A DNA stretch of 27,581 bases from an uncultured Alphaproteobacteria bacterium (GCA_902595525.1 CACJQJ010000010.1:1-27581), one strand, 5' to 3'; shown: positions 1 through 12,917, counted from the stretch's first letter. Numbers and translations: made by a program. The notes: generated from the letters alone by a model not told the origin.

Positions 1-1446
1 CAATCTTTAATACTTTTACCAGAAATAGCTTTAACTGAAGAATGGTCTAGAAGATTTTTTAAATACTTTGGTTGTAAACCCTTTATTTGGCACTCCAAAC
101 AATCAAAAATTCAAAAAGCTAGAATAGTCAGATCTCTTTTATCGGGTGAACCATGCGTTTTAGTTGGAGCAAGGTCATCAGTTTTACTTCCTTTCAAGAA
201 TTTAAAATTAATTATATGTGATGAAGAGCATGACTCATCTTATAAACAAGAAGACGGCCCAAAATATCAAGCAAGAGATATGGCCATATATAAAGCAAAA
301 TGTTCAAAGGCTTTATGTCTTTTAATAAGTGCATCACCATCATTAGAGAGCCTTCATAATTCTAATCAGCGAAAATTTCATATTCATCATCTTTCCAATC
401 AATTTCATAAAACTCAATTACCTAGAGTTGAAATTGTTGATATGAATCAATCAAAACCCAGCTCTAGGGCCTGGATATCAAAACAAGTATTTGATGAAAC
501 AAATAGGGTCCTAAAACAAAAAGGACAAGTTTTATTTTTTCTTAATAGACGTGGTTATGCTCCATCCAAAATATGTGCAAGTTGTCATACACCAATACAA
601 TGTCAAAATTGTGCAGCAAATTTAGTCTACCACAAAAAAATTGATAGACTTGTTTGTCATCATTGTTCAAATTTTTTTGAGCCTAATCAAATTTGTAAGA
701 TGTGTTCATCTGAAAAATTCATTTCGATTGGTATAGGTTTAGAAAGACTTCAAGAAGAAGTAACACGACTTTTTCCTGGATATTCAAATCAATTATTTTC
801 AAGTGACACCCTAAAATCAAAAAAAAATAAAAACGAGATCATTGAAAATATATTTAATTTAAAGACTAGTCTATTAATTGGCTCTCAAATAATTGGAAAG
901 TCCTTTCATTTTCCAAATTTAAAATTAGTAAATATTATTGATGCAGACTCAAGTTTGTATAGTCCTGACTTCAGAGCTATGGAAAAAACATACCAGCTTT
1001 TGCAACAAGTAGCAGGGAGATCCGGTAGAGAGGGTAACAGGGGTAAAGTATTAATTCAAACTTACAATCCTAAGCACTCTATTTACAATTCACTTAAGAA
1101 CCAAAGTAGAGACCAATTTATTAAATTAGAACTTCAAAGAAGAGAAGAAAATAATCTTCCTCCATTTTATAAAATTGTTCAAATTCAATTAATCCACCCT
1201 AATGTCTCAGCAATTAGAGAGGCCTGCCAAGAAATTCTTGATATATCAAAAAAGAGTAGACTTGATATTTTAGGGCCTGTTCCCTCATTGATTCCATATA
1301 AAATGAGGCACTTTCATGAGAATTTTTATTTTAAAGAGAGGACATATCAGGCTTTGAGAAAAAAATTAGACATCCTAATGTCAAAAATAACCCCTAAATA
1401 CAGGCGTTTTCTAAATATTGATATCGATCCACTATCAATTGCCTGA
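1..1446 (+). CDS. priA: Primosomal protein N' (PriA helicase), 5'-truncated by window edge
   Basis: The reading frame is open from base 1, so about 480 residues of a protein usually near 730 are visible. The N-terminal DNA-binding domain and Walker A lie outside the window. The first visible residues (LILLPEIALT) match the segment after Walker A. The Walker B/DEAH box reads DEEHD, followed by SYKQEDGPKYQARDMA, a typical PriA stretch. Eight cysteines in four CxxC-like pairs (codons around 574-705) form the zinc-binding insertion. They are followed by helicase lobe 2 with GIGLERLQEE and QVAGRSGR (motif VI). PriA reloads the replicative helicase at stalled forks by remodelling DNA with ATP hydrolysis. 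Gene order priA then atpH is common in Alphaproteobacteria. An ATG at 280 is internal and should not be taken as the start. Confidence 0.95.
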   Translation, partial: QSLILLPEIALTEEWSRRFFKYFGCKPFIWHSKQSKIQKARIVRSLLSGEPCVLVGARSSVLLPFKNLKLIICDEEHDSSYKQEDGPKYQARDMAIYKAKCSKALCLLISASPSLESLHNSNQRKFHIHHLSNQFHKTQLPRVEIVDMNQSKPSSRAWISKQVFDETNRVLKQKGQVLFFLNRRGYAPSKICASCHTPIQCQNCAANLVYHKKIDRLVCHHCSNFFEPNQICKMCSSEKFISIGIGLERLQEEVTRLFPGYSNQLFSSDTLKSKKNKNEIIENIFNLKTSLLIGSQIIGKSFHFPNLKLVNIIDADSSLYSPDFRAMEKTYQLLQQVAGRSGREGNRGKVLIQTYNPKHSIYNSLKNQSRDQFIKLELQRREENNLPPFYKIVQIQLIHPNVSAIREACQEILDISKKSRLDILGPVPSLIPYKMRHFHENFYFKERTYQALRKKLDILMSKITPKYRRFLNIDIDPLSIA

Positions 1447-1511
1447 TGCGTCATTTGTATGATGCCCGTTGGCCTAGTGATGTGATAAAAAATTGTGGTT
1501 AACAATACAAA
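1447..1511 (+). promoter_or_regulatory. priA-atpH intergenic region, possible atp promoter
   Basis: This 65-bp gap is the only non-coding space upstream of the F1 operon, so an atp promoter could lie here or inside priA. A small dyad ATTGT-GGTTA-ACAAT (1492-1506) lies just before the atpH start. No convincing -35/-10 pair or Shine-Dalgarno site can be seen. The promoter role is inferred from position only. Confidence 0.25.
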
Positions 1512-5906
<4,395 letters not shown>

Positions 5907-5908
5907 TT

Positions 5909-6274
5909 ATGATTAATTTGAAGGTCGTATCCCCTCAAAAAGTGATTTTTGAAAAAGAAGTTGAAATGGCAGTTTTGCCGGGAGCAGAGGGTGATTTTGC
6001 TGCAATGCCTAATCATTCTCCGTTCATCAGCTCTTTGCGACCTGGTCAAATGGCAATTATGTCCTCAAACAAAGTCGATGAGAGTTTTTTTGTTTCAGGT
6101 GGTTTGGTCATGCTTAAGGAAAAAGTTTGTGAGGTTTTAGTTGATCAAATAGAGCCATTGTCTGAAGTTAATAGCTCTAACTACCAACAATCCAAAACCT
6201 ATCAAGAACTTGAGGGAAATGAAACTGCTCTAGTTACCTTTGAGCAGGTGGTAAACAATCCACCTTATAAATAG
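5909..6274 (+). CDS. atpC: F1 ATP synthase subunit epsilon, short C-terminal region
   Basis: The 121-aa protein begins with a standard epsilon beta-sandwich: INLKVVSPQKVIFEKEVEMAVLPGAEGDFAAMPNHSPFISSLRPG, then a FFVSGGLVMLKEKVCEVLVDQ strand pair. This domain binds gamma and the c-ring. The part after about residue 86 is only some 35 residues and lacks the Ala/Arg/Glu-rich helical hairpin usual in 130-140-residue epsilons, so the regulatory C-terminal arm that can inhibit ATP hydrolysis looks reduced. The gene ends in a 10-bp tail-to-tail overlap with rppH on the other strand, leaving no space for a dedicated terminator. Confidence 0.93.
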   Translation: MINLKVVSPQKVIFEKEVEMAVLPGAEGDFAAMPNHSPFISSLRPGQMAIMSSNKVDESFFVSGGLVMLKEKVCEVLVDQIEPLSEVNSSNYQQSKTYQELEGNETALVTFEQVVNNPPYK

Positions 6275-6738
6275 TTTTTAAATTCGTTTAATAGTTTTTT
6301 GTAAATTTCTTTTTTAAAAGGCACTATGTTGGGAACCAAAAAATCTGGTTTTACCCATTTATAATCAGAAAATTCAGGGTGGGATGTTTCAATATTTATG
6401 TCTTTTTCACTACCTTTGAATTCATACAAGAACCACTTTTGACGCTGACCTTTATATTTACCTTTCCAAAGAGTTTTTGATAAGTCTTTAGGTAAAGAAT
6501 AGTAATACCAGTCTTTGCTTTGAGTGATTAATTTAACTTTATTTTTTTTTATACCAACTTCCTCTTCCATTTCTCTAAGAGCTGCCACTTCAGATTTTTC
6601 ATTGGGATCAATTCCACCTTGTGGCATTTGCCAAAATTCTGAAGGGTGGTCTATTCTTTTTCCAACAAATATTTCTTTAATTTGATTTAAAATCATCATA
6701 CCAACATTTGGTCGGTAATCTTTAGGATTAATTTTCAT
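6265..6738 (-). CDS. rppH: RNA pyrophosphohydrolase, Nudix family
   Basis: The 157-aa protein has a complete Nudix box, G-x5-E-x7-REMEEEVGI (from GGIDPNE), in the right register for metal-dependent pyrophosphate cleavage. The N-terminal YRPNVGMMILNQ and the QMPQGGID segment fit RppH, which removes 5' pyrophosphate from mRNA to trigger decay. It may alternatively act on dinucleoside polyphosphates. The ATG overlaps the ctpA stop by one base (TAATG), and it is the last gene of the long minus-strand operon. Position after ctpA is the usual alphaproteobacterial order. Family assignment is firm; assignment to RppH rests on context and overall sequence. Confidence 0.9.
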   Translation of the reverse strand: MKINPKDYRPNVGMMILNQIKEIFVGKRIDHPSEFWQMPQGGIDPNEKSEVAALREMEEEVGIKKNKVKLITQSKDWYYYSLPKDLSKTLWKGKYKGQRQKWFLYEFKGSEKDINIETSHPEFSDYKWVKPDFLVPNIVPFKKEIYKKLLNEFKNYL

Positions 6739-7964
6739 TAATTTAATACAGCTATGGTTTTGACTGCATCAATTGCACGAGATAGTTGATAATCTCTTTC
6801 AAGAATATCATCAGTTGACTCTTCCTCCTCACTTTCTTCATTTGTCTCGTTATCTAAAGCTTCTCGATAATCTGACTCTCTAAAGGTAAAGTTGTTATCA
6901 ATTATATTTAGTTCAGCTCTGGGCACCACAACATCCGGCTCAATACCAACTGCTTGTATCGAGTCCCCACTTGGCGTGTAATATTTTGCGATGGTGAGCC
7001 TGATTGCACCGCTGTCAATGGGTATTATGGTCTGTACAGAGCCTTTTCCAAATGACTTTATACCCATAATAACTGCTCTGTCATGATCTTGTAATGCACC
7101 AGCAACAATTTCAGATGCTGAAGCGGAGCCTTCATTGATTAATATAATCAATGGTTTTCCATTAATCAGATCACCTTTTTTAGCAGAGTAAACTTGAACA
7201 TCCTTCTTTTCTCTCCCTCTGATTGAAACTATTTCTCCTTTATCAAGGAACATATCTGTAACTGATACAGACTCATTTAATAATCCCCCTGGATTATTTC
7301 TTAAATCTAGAACATAACCAATTGGAGCTTCAGTGCCATCTTCAAGTTCTTTTATACTTTTTTTTAATCCTGTTGTTGTTTGCTCATTAAATTGAATTAT
7401 TCTGATGTATCCTACATCGTTAATCAAACGATGTTTAACAGATGCAACTTTAATTATATCTCTTTTAATATCGACATCGAATGGATCTTCGGAAGATCTA
7501 AAAATTGTTAAAGTTATAGTTGTCCCAGGTTCACCTTTCATAATATCAATTGCTTCCTTTAAAGTCATATCGACTACTGATATGCCATCTAAATGGGTTA
7601 TATAATCTCCAGCTAAAATTCCAGCTTTATAGGCAGGGGTATCGTCAATTGGAGAGACTACTTTTATGAAACCTTTATCTGTCGTGATTTCGATTCCTAA
7701 TCCACCAAAAGAACCTGATGTGTCCATCTGCATTTCTTTATAAATTTCTTCACTCATAAAACTTGAATGAGGATCTAGAGCCTGTAGCATTCCATTCAAA
7801 GCTTTTTCTATTAACTCTTTATCAGTTACCTCTTCAACATATTGATTTTTTACTCGGTTATAAACTTCGTTGAAAATACTTAATTGTTTATAGGTTTCTT
7901 TAGTATCAGAAAAACTGACATTCGCATTAAAGATTAAAATTAAAATAAAAAATATTTTGAGCAT
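6738..7964 (-). CDS. ctpA: Carboxy-terminal processing protease, S41 family
   Basis: Taken from the ATG at 7964 the product is 408 aa. This start gives a clean signal peptide (MLKIFFILILIFNANVSFSD), whereas a longer frame to 8048 would overlap rsfS and put a charged leader in front. A PDZ domain spans about residues 84-160 (SFGGLGIEITTDKGFIKV, AYKAGILAGDYI). The S41 catalytic dyad is Ser282 in GSASASEI and Lys307 in SFGKGSVQ, spaced 25 residues apart as in the family. It is a periplasmic protease that trims or degrades proteins from their C-terminus, often regulating cell-wall hydrolases. An acidic tail (EESEEEESTDD) follows the protease domain. It sits 10 bp after rsfS. Confidence 0.95.
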   Translation of the reverse strand: MLKIFFILILIFNANVSFSDTKETYKQLSIFNEVYNRVKNQYVEEVTDKELIEKALNGMLQALDPHSSFMSEEIYKEMQMDTSGSFGGLGIEITTDKGFIKVVSPIDDTPAYKAGILAGDYITHLDGISVVDMTLKEAIDIMKGEPGTTITLTIFRSSEDPFDVDIKRDIIKVASVKHRLINDVGYIRIIQFNEQTTTGLKKSIKELEDGTEAPIGYVLDLRNNPGGLLNESVSVTDMFLDKGEIVSIRGREKKDVQVYSAKKGDLINGKPLIILINEGSASASEIVAGALQDHDRAVIMGIKSFGKGSVQTIIPIDSGAIRLTIAKYYTPSGDSIQAVGIEPDVVVPRAELNIIDNNFTFRESDYREALDNETNEESEEEESTDDILERDYQLSRAIDAVKTIAVLN

Positions 7965-7974
7965 ATTTGATTTT

Positions 7975-8343
7975 TTAAGAGGCAGTATTGATCGTGTTGA
8001 AGTCCTCAGACCATAGTTTTTCCAAATCGTATATTTCTCTAACTTCATTTCTAAAAATATGCACTAAAACATGTCCAGCATCAATGACCGTCCAGTCGCA
8101 AAGGGGCTTTCCTTCCGGTTTATTGCAATAAAGTTTATTTTTCTTAAGGTATCGGTAAACCTTATCTGAAACTGAGTCCACATGCTTATTTGATCGCCCA
8201 GATGCAATGATCATGAACTCAGCGAATTCTGCCTTTCCTTTGAGAGAAATAACTGAGATATTTTCAGCCTTATTGTCTTCAAGACTATCGACTATAGCCT
8301 TAACAGAAGGGTCTTTGTCGTGATTAAGAATTTCGTAACTCAC
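7975..8343 (-). CDS. rsfS: Ribosomal silencing factor RsfS
   Basis: The 122-aa product fits the RsfS/Iojap family: VKAIVDSLEDNKAENISVISLKG, then FMIIASGRSNKHVDSVSDKV, CDWTVIDAGHVLVHIF and the C-terminal REIYDLEKLW. RsfS binds L14 and blocks joining of the 50S and 30S subunits when nutrients are low. The start is GTG at 8343, read inside the 3' end of nadD with a 20-bp overlap. No in-frame ATG lies upstream in a sensible position. In many Alphaproteobacteria rlmH and an EnvC-type gene follow rsfS before ctpA; both are absent here. Confidence 0.93.
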   Translation of the reverse strand: MSYEILNHDKDPSVKAIVDSLEDNKAENISVISLKGKAEFAEFMIIASGRSNKHVDSVSDKVYRYLKKNKLYCNKPEGKPLCDWTVIDAGHVLVHIFRNEVREIYDLEKLWSEDFNTINTAS

Positions 8344-8881
8344 TAGATGACATCTCTACACCTATATTATCAAGAATATGGAAACAAGGAGTAGAGCAGT
8401 TAATAAAACTATTTAAATTAGGCATAAATAAATGGGAGAATTTTTTTTGGACAGTTGTATTTTCAATGAATTCATCATATCTCGGTCTATAAATAACGCA
8501 AATACTAATATTTTTTAAAATCCACTCATATTCTTTCCATTTGTGAAAATGACCAAGCTGATCAAGACCTATAATTAAATAAAAAGAGCTAAGGTCACAT
8601 TTAGTCTTAATTTTTTGCAATACATCATAGGTACATTTCATTTTATAACGATGTTCAAAGTCAGAAACTTTTACTAACGGCTCTTTAATTTTTGATCGGA
8701 TATTTGATAATTGAGAATTTATTGAGTCTAAATTTTGATTAGCCTTAAGAGGATTTTGATAAGTGGGAAGGACAAATAGTTTTTTAAGATTTAAACTTTT
8801 TATTGAACTTTCTATTACATGAACGTGTCCCTCGTGTAAGGGATTAAAAAAACCACCATATAGTCCAATCTTTCTATTCAT
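8324..8881 (-). CDS. nadD: Nicotinate-nucleotide adenylyltransferase
   Basis: The 185-aa protein shows the nucleotidylyltransferase signature GLYGGFFNPLHEGHVHV with the HxGH motif (HEGH), then VLPTYQNPLK and, near the C-terminus, MSSSELR, which matches the ISSTxIR motif that binds the triphosphate. NadD adenylates nicotinate mononucleotide to deamido-NAD in NAD synthesis. It overlaps rsfS by 20 bp downstream and the unknown gene upstream by 8 bp. Pairing of nadD with rsfS is widespread. It is slightly shorter than the usual 200 or so residues, but no motif is missing. Confidence 0.93.
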   Translation of the reverse strand: MNRKIGLYGGFFNPLHEGHVHVIESSIKSLNLKKLFVLPTYQNPLKANQNLDSINSQLSNIRSKIKEPLVKVSDFEHRYKMKCTYDVLQKIKTKCDLSSFYLIIGLDQLGHFHKWKEYEWILKNISICVIYRPRYDEFIENTTVQKKFSHLFMPNLNSFINCSTPCFHILDNIGVEMSSSELRNS

Positions 8882-9287
8882 CTATTTTCCTCAAAAATTT
8901 TTTAGAGACACCATTTTCCTCGAGGAATTTGTTTAGAATATCTATAAATTGTAATTGTAATTTTGAACTTGTATGAAATAAAATCGGCACTCTTTGTTTA
9001 AAAAAATAAAATAAAGATGTAATAAATTTCAAATCATTTTCTTCCTCTATGTAAACTACACCTTTGTTTATCAAACGCTCTTTGTTATATTTAAAGAAAA
9101 GGTTATTAAAGGGCTCACTTATAAGAGTCACTTTATTAATTTCATTTAATTCTTCTTCATTGAAAACTTTTAAACTTTCTAACTCATAAATTGAAGATTT
9201 GATTATATGAGTAACATCCTCTTTGTTCAAAGAGCTGAGATATTCTATCTGAGATTTTAATTCTTGAAAATTATTGCGGAATTCCAT
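8874..9287 (-). CDS. Hypothetical protein, possible ALDH/ProA-derived fragment
   Basis: The 137-aa product is not a family I recognise outright. It is coupled to proA by TAATG and overlaps nadD by 8 bp, so it is clearly translated as part of the operon. No cysteines, signal peptide or membrane segment are seen. By eye the order of elements resembles the first part of ProA/aldehyde dehydrogenase. FQEL followed by LSSLNKEDVTHIIKSSI compares with FQEI and MSKLSAEDRSRILMNIS in ProA. KGVVYIEEENDLKF sits where PIGVIGIIYESRPN lies. RVPILFHTSSKLQL..ILNKFLEENG sits where GNISILRGGSE..KKLYECIQDAL lies. The catalytic-cysteine domain is absent. The homology is an inference and could be chance. Confidence 0.7.
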   Translation of the reverse strand: MEFRNNFQELKSQIEYLSSLNKEDVTHIIKSSIYELESLKVFNEEELNEINKVTLISEPFNNLFFKYNKERLINKGVVYIEEENDLKFITSLFYFFKQRVPILFHTSSKLQLQFIDILNKFLEENGVSKKFLRKIDE

Positions 9288-10540
9288 TAAGGCCTAGTGG
9301 TGTGATTGCCTATTACTTGATATTTAAATGTTGTTAGGTGTTTTGCCCCTACTGGCCCTCTCACATGAAGTTTGTCAGTAGAAATACCTATTTCTGCTCC
9401 AAATCCGAATTCTCCACCATCAGCAAATTGAGTGGAAGCATTATTCAATAAAATGGCACTCTTACAGTTTTGAAAGAAATACTCTATAGATTGATGATTG
9501 TTACTTAAACAACTCTCGGTATGTCCACTAGAATATTTGTTTATATGCTCTACACATTCTTCAATATTATCAACTAGTTTTACGGTAATTTTCTTATCTA
9601 GATATTCAGTTGACCAATCTTCTTCTTTTGCATCTCGATCGATTGAATAAATATCTTTGAGGCGACTACATCCAATAATTTCACACCCTTGTGATTTTAA
9701 ATTATCTAAAACAGATGAAATATCCTCTGCTGAATTATTAGAGTGTATAAGTAAAGTCTCTGTTGCACCACAAATCTCTGGTCTTCTCAGCTTGGCATTT
9801 GCGATGACCTCAGTGGCTTTATCTTTATCATATCCTTCATCCCAAAAAGTATGACACAAACCCTCCAAATGTTTAATTGTAGGAACTTTTGAATTTTTAG
9901 AAATTGTTTCAATTAACGATTTTCCCCCACGAGGAATAATCACATCTACATCTCCTTCAGCTTTTAACAACTCTTCAACAAAACTGCGATCAGTATTTTG
10001 AATAAAACAGACAAGATGAGTATCAAAATTTAAATCTTTTAAAGCATCTTGAATGCACTCATAAAGTTTTTTATTAGTTTCGATACACTCAGAGCCTCCT
10101 CTAAGAATAGAAATATTTCCAGATCTAAGGCAAAGACATGCAGCATCTATTGTGACATTAGGTCGAGACTCATAAATAATGCCAATTACACCAATAGGCA
10201 CTGAGACTTTTGTAAATTGTAACCCATTATTGGCATTGGTCCAACTTTCTAATGTTTGATCAAGGGGATCTTGCATTTGGGCTATTTTCTCAACGTCACG
10301 AGAAAGTTGATCTATTTTCTCTGAAGTCAAAATTAATCTATTAATCATAGGTGCAGAAACATTATTAGATTTAGCTCTCTCTACATCTGCTTGATTCGCT
10401 TTTAGAATTTCATTTTTATTAGATAATAGAAATCCACTAATATTCATTAAGATTCTACTTCTATCCTCTGCAGATAGTTTGGACATGGCACTCGATGCCC
10501 TCTTCGAATGGTTTAGAATTTCTTGAAAATAGTCGCTCAT
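9287..10540 (-). CDS. proA: Glutamate-5-semialdehyde dehydrogenase
   Basis: The 417-aa enzyme has the full family length. It reduces gamma-glutamyl phosphate to glutamate-5-semialdehyde with NADPH, the second step of proline synthesis. Cofactor and substrate landmarks include PIGVIGIIYESRPNVTIDAA (residues 115-134), LRSGNISILRGGSE, and VDVIIPRGGKSLI. The catalytic cysteine is C257 in RRPEICGATETLLI. The C-terminal FGFGAEIGISTDKLHVRGPVG is also canonical. Start and stop are coupled to neighbours: an ATGA overlap with proB upstream, and a TAATG overlap with the unknown gene downstream. This leaves no doubt about the operon. Confidence 0.97.
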   Translation of the reverse strand: MSDYFQEILNHSKRASSAMSKLSAEDRSRILMNISGFLLSNKNEILKANQADVERAKSNNVSAPMINRLILTSEKIDQLSRDVEKIAQMQDPLDQTLESWTNANNGLQFTKVSVPIGVIGIIYESRPNVTIDAACLCLRSGNISILRGGSECIETNKKLYECIQDALKDLNFDTHLVCFIQNTDRSFVEELLKAEGDVDVIIPRGGKSLIETISKNSKVPTIKHLEGLCHTFWDEGYDKDKATEVIANAKLRRPEICGATETLLIHSNNSAEDISSVLDNLKSQGCEIIGCSRLKDIYSIDRDAKEEDWSTEYLDKKITVKLVDNIEECVEHINKYSSGHTESCLSNNHQSIEYFFQNCKSAILLNNASTQFADGGEFGFGAEIGISTDKLHVRGPVGAKHLTTFKYQVIGNHTTRP

Positions 10541-11655
10541 CTCGATCTCACCAAGTTATCTTTATGAACAATCTCATCCTCTCGGACAAAGCCAAGAATT
10601 TCACTAAACTCAGATGATTTTTTACCTTTTATTTTATCCATTTCCTGAAAATCATAATTAATCATGCCTCTAGCTAACTCTTTTTTATTGTAATGGATCG
10701 AAACAGTATCACCACGATAAAACTTTCCATCGATTGACTTTACACCGATTGCCAACAGACTTGAATTTTTCTTGAGTGCTTTTGAGGCCCCTTCGTCAAT
10801 ATGAACAATTGCTTTTTGTATTGGTCTATTCCAAATCCATTGCTGGCGGCTTGTAAGAATATTTTTGGAAGGGTGAAACCATGTTGAAGATTGAGGATCA
10901 ATCTTACTCAAAGGATTATTCACCAAACCATTTGATATGATCATGGTGGATCCAGATTGAATACAGAGTTTTGCAGCATTGATTTTTGCCAACATCCCAC
11001 CAGAACCAAACTCACTTAAATCTTTATCAATATATTTTTCTATTTGTTGATCAACCTCTTCAACAGATGTAATCAGTTTAGCTTGCGATGATTTTTTCGG
11101 ATTTGCAGTATACAGACCATTCACATCAGATAATAAAATTAATAACTCAGCTGACAGGGCATTTGCGATCATAGCAGAAAGTTTATCATTATCTCCAAAA
11201 CGAATTTCTTCTGTCGAGGTAGTATCATTTTCATTAATTATTGGAACAACATTTAAATCCATGAGAGAGTAAATTGTATTTCTGATGTTCAAATATTTTC
11301 TTCTTTCGTTTAAATCTTCAGCTGTTATTAAAATCTGAGAACTTTGAATATTTAATTTTGCAAAAGCTTTTTGCCATTGTTGTGAGAGTTGTATTTGACC
11401 TATTGATGCAGCAGCCTGCTTTTCATGCAAATTAGTCAACTTTTTTTTTGAGAGTATATTCCTACCTAAAGCGATTGCACCAGATGAAACAATGATTATC
11501 TTAGAACCTCTCTTTTGGAGTTCTTTCACATCTTCAATTAGGGAGCTTAGCCATTTTTTCCTCAGCACATGCTTTTCGTTAACTAAAATATTTGAGCCAA
11601 CTTTAATGACAATAACTTTCGATTTTTTAGCTAATTCTAAAAATTTTTTATTCAT
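10537..11655 (-). CDS. proB: Glutamate 5-kinase with PUA domain
   Basis: The 372-aa product contains an amino-acid kinase domain (about residues 10-260) with IVIKVGSNIL, IIIVSSGAIALGRNIL, IINENDTTSTEEIRFGDNDKLSAMIA and GSGGMLAKINAAKLCIQSG, all typical of ProB. A C-terminal PUA domain covers about 275-360 (RGDTVSIHYNKKELARGMINYD). It phosphorylates glutamate to start proline synthesis and is usually feedback-inhibited by proline through the kinase domain. It overlaps obgE by 8 bp at its start and proA by 4 bp at its end. A lone CGATCTC-rich stretch before proA is simply the 3' coding end. Confidence 0.96.
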   Translation of the reverse strand: MNKKFLELAKKSKVIVIKVGSNILVNEKHVLRKKWLSSLIEDVKELQKRGSKIIIVSSGAIALGRNILSKKKLTNLHEKQAAASIGQIQLSQQWQKAFAKLNIQSSQILITAEDLNERRKYLNIRNTIYSLMDLNVVPIINENDTTSTEEIRFGDNDKLSAMIANALSAELLILLSDVNGLYTANPKKSSQAKLITSVEEVDQQIEKYIDKDLSEFGSGGMLAKINAAKLCIQSGSTMIISNGLVNNPLSKIDPQSSTWFHPSKNILTSRQQWIWNRPIQKAIVHIDEGASKALKKNSSLLAIGVKSIDGKFYRGDTVSIHYNKKELARGMINYDFQEMDKIKGKKSSEFSEILGFVREDEIVHKDNLVRSR

Positions 11656-12634
11656 TTTGTAAAAATTCCAAACATAAATTTGTTAATTGATCTAATTGAT
11701 GGCCTGTTGCAGCTGAAATCAATTTAACCTCTTGATTTAAAGTCTCAAATTCTTTTTTAATTTCCTCAACCCTTTTCTGATCAGCAATTTCAATCTTATT
11801 TAGTGCAATAATTTCTTTTTTTTGTTCTATTTTACCTCCATAATTTAAAAGTTCTTGTCGAATAACTTTATAATTTTCAAAAGGTTTTTCTTCAGTGATA
11901 TCTACTACGTGAATTAAAATTTTACACCTTTCAACATGGGATAAGAAATCATGACCCAGTCCTTTTCCATCACTCGCATGTTCTATGAGCCCAGGTATAT
12001 CTGCTAATACAAATTCAAGATCTTCTTTTTGAACCATTCCGATGTGTGGATGAAGTGTTGTAAAGGCATAATCAGCAACTTTTGACTTGGCATTCGTTAC
12101 AAAATTTAAAATTGAAGATTTACCTGCATTTGGCATTCCCACCAAACCAACATCAGCTAATATTTTCAGCTTTAATCTGACAGTTGACTCTTGCCCTTTT
12201 TCTCCTTGTTGGAACTTACGAGGTGCTCTATTAGTAGAACTTTTAAAGTGAGCATTGCCTTTGCCTCCCTGACCTCCTCTTAAAAAATGATAAGTTTCCT
12301 TATCTTTTAATATCTCATGAATTTTAATACTCATGTCTTCAGTGTATATCTCAGTACCACAAGGGACGTCTAAAATAAGATCTTTGCCGCTTGCGCCAGT
12401 TTTTAATTGACCAGCACCACCCGTACCATTTTGCGCATTATGATGTTGATTAAAACGATACCTTTGGAGAGTGTTGATTCCTTTATTCCCTCGAAAAATA
12501 ACATCACCACCTTTTCCACCATTCCCACCATTAGGGCCTCCGTACTCTACAAATTTTTCTCTTCGAAAACTAAGAGCACCGTGTCCACCATTTCCTGATT
12601 TAATATATATTTTTGCTTTATCTATAAATGCCAT
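11648..12634 (-). CDS. obgE: Obg/CgtA GTPase with atypical G4 motif
   Basis: The 328-aa protein has the glycine-rich Obg domain (residues 1-158: GGHGALSFRREKFVEYGGP, GGNGGKGGDV) followed by a GTPase domain with G1 GMPNAGKSS (166-174), switch I FTTLHP, and G3 DIPGLIE (212-218). Obg assists late 50S assembly and stress control. The G4 motif that reads guanine is NKIE (279-282) instead of the near-universal NKxD; the codon is GAA on the coding strand, so it is not a reading slip. G5 is SAATG. There is no C-terminal OCT-type extension. It lies in the conserved order rplU-rpmA-obgE. Confidence 0.96.
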   Translation of the reverse strand: MAFIDKAKIYIKSGNGGHGALSFRREKFVEYGGPNGGNGGKGGDVIFRGNKGINTLQRYRFNQHHNAQNGTGGAGQLKTGASGKDLILDVPCGTEIYTEDMSIKIHEILKDKETYHFLRGGQGGKGNAHFKSSTNRAPRKFQQGEKGQESTVRLKLKILADVGLVGMPNAGKSSILNFVTNAKSKVADYAFTTLHPHIGMVQKEDLEFVLADIPGLIEHASDGKGLGHDFLSHVERCKILIHVVDITEEKPFENYKVIRQELLNYGGKIEQKKEIIALNKIEIADQKRVEEIKKEFETLNQEVKLISAATGHQLDQLTNLCLEFLQNE

Positions 12635-12667
12635 AACAGTTTAATTTGAAGTTTTTTTTAAGTGGGT

Positions 12668-12913
12668 TTAGTTAACGCAAACAAACTGTCTGTTTTTGGA
12701 TTTTTTAAACAGTACTTTGCCTTCAACTAAGGAGAAAAGAGTATGATCTTTTCCAATCCCAACATTTTCGCCCGGGTAAAATTTTGTACCACGCTGACGA
12801 ACAATAATATTTCCAGGAATTACGTGTTCGCCACCAAACTTTTTAACTCCAAGCCTTCTACCAGCCGAGTCTCTTCCGTTTTTGGAACTTCCACCTGCTT
12901 TTTTTGTTGCCAT
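12668..12913 (-). CDS. rpmA: 50S ribosomal protein L27
   Basis: The 81-aa product is standard L27: [20 protein letters not shown] at the N-terminus, then [21 protein letters not shown] and [16 protein letters not shown]. The N-terminal tail reaches the peptidyl-transferase centre. The protein starts directly with MATKKAGGS, so no processed leader is seen as in Firmicutes. It follows rplU after 4 bp and precedes obgE by 33 bp, the classic operon order. Confidence 0.97.
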   Translation of the reverse strand: MATKKAGGSSKNGRDSAGRRLGVKKFGGEHVIPGNIIVRQRGTKFYPGENVGIGKDHTLFSLVEGKVLFKKSKNRQFVCVN

Positions 12914-12917
12914 ATTT

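Noticed and set aside
1447..1511. tRNA or small RNA gene before atpH
   Set aside because: Too short for a tRNA and no cloverleaf pairing could be made.
7965..8048. Longer N-terminus for ctpA
   Set aside because: It overlaps rsfS and hides the signal peptide that begins at the internal ATG at 7964.
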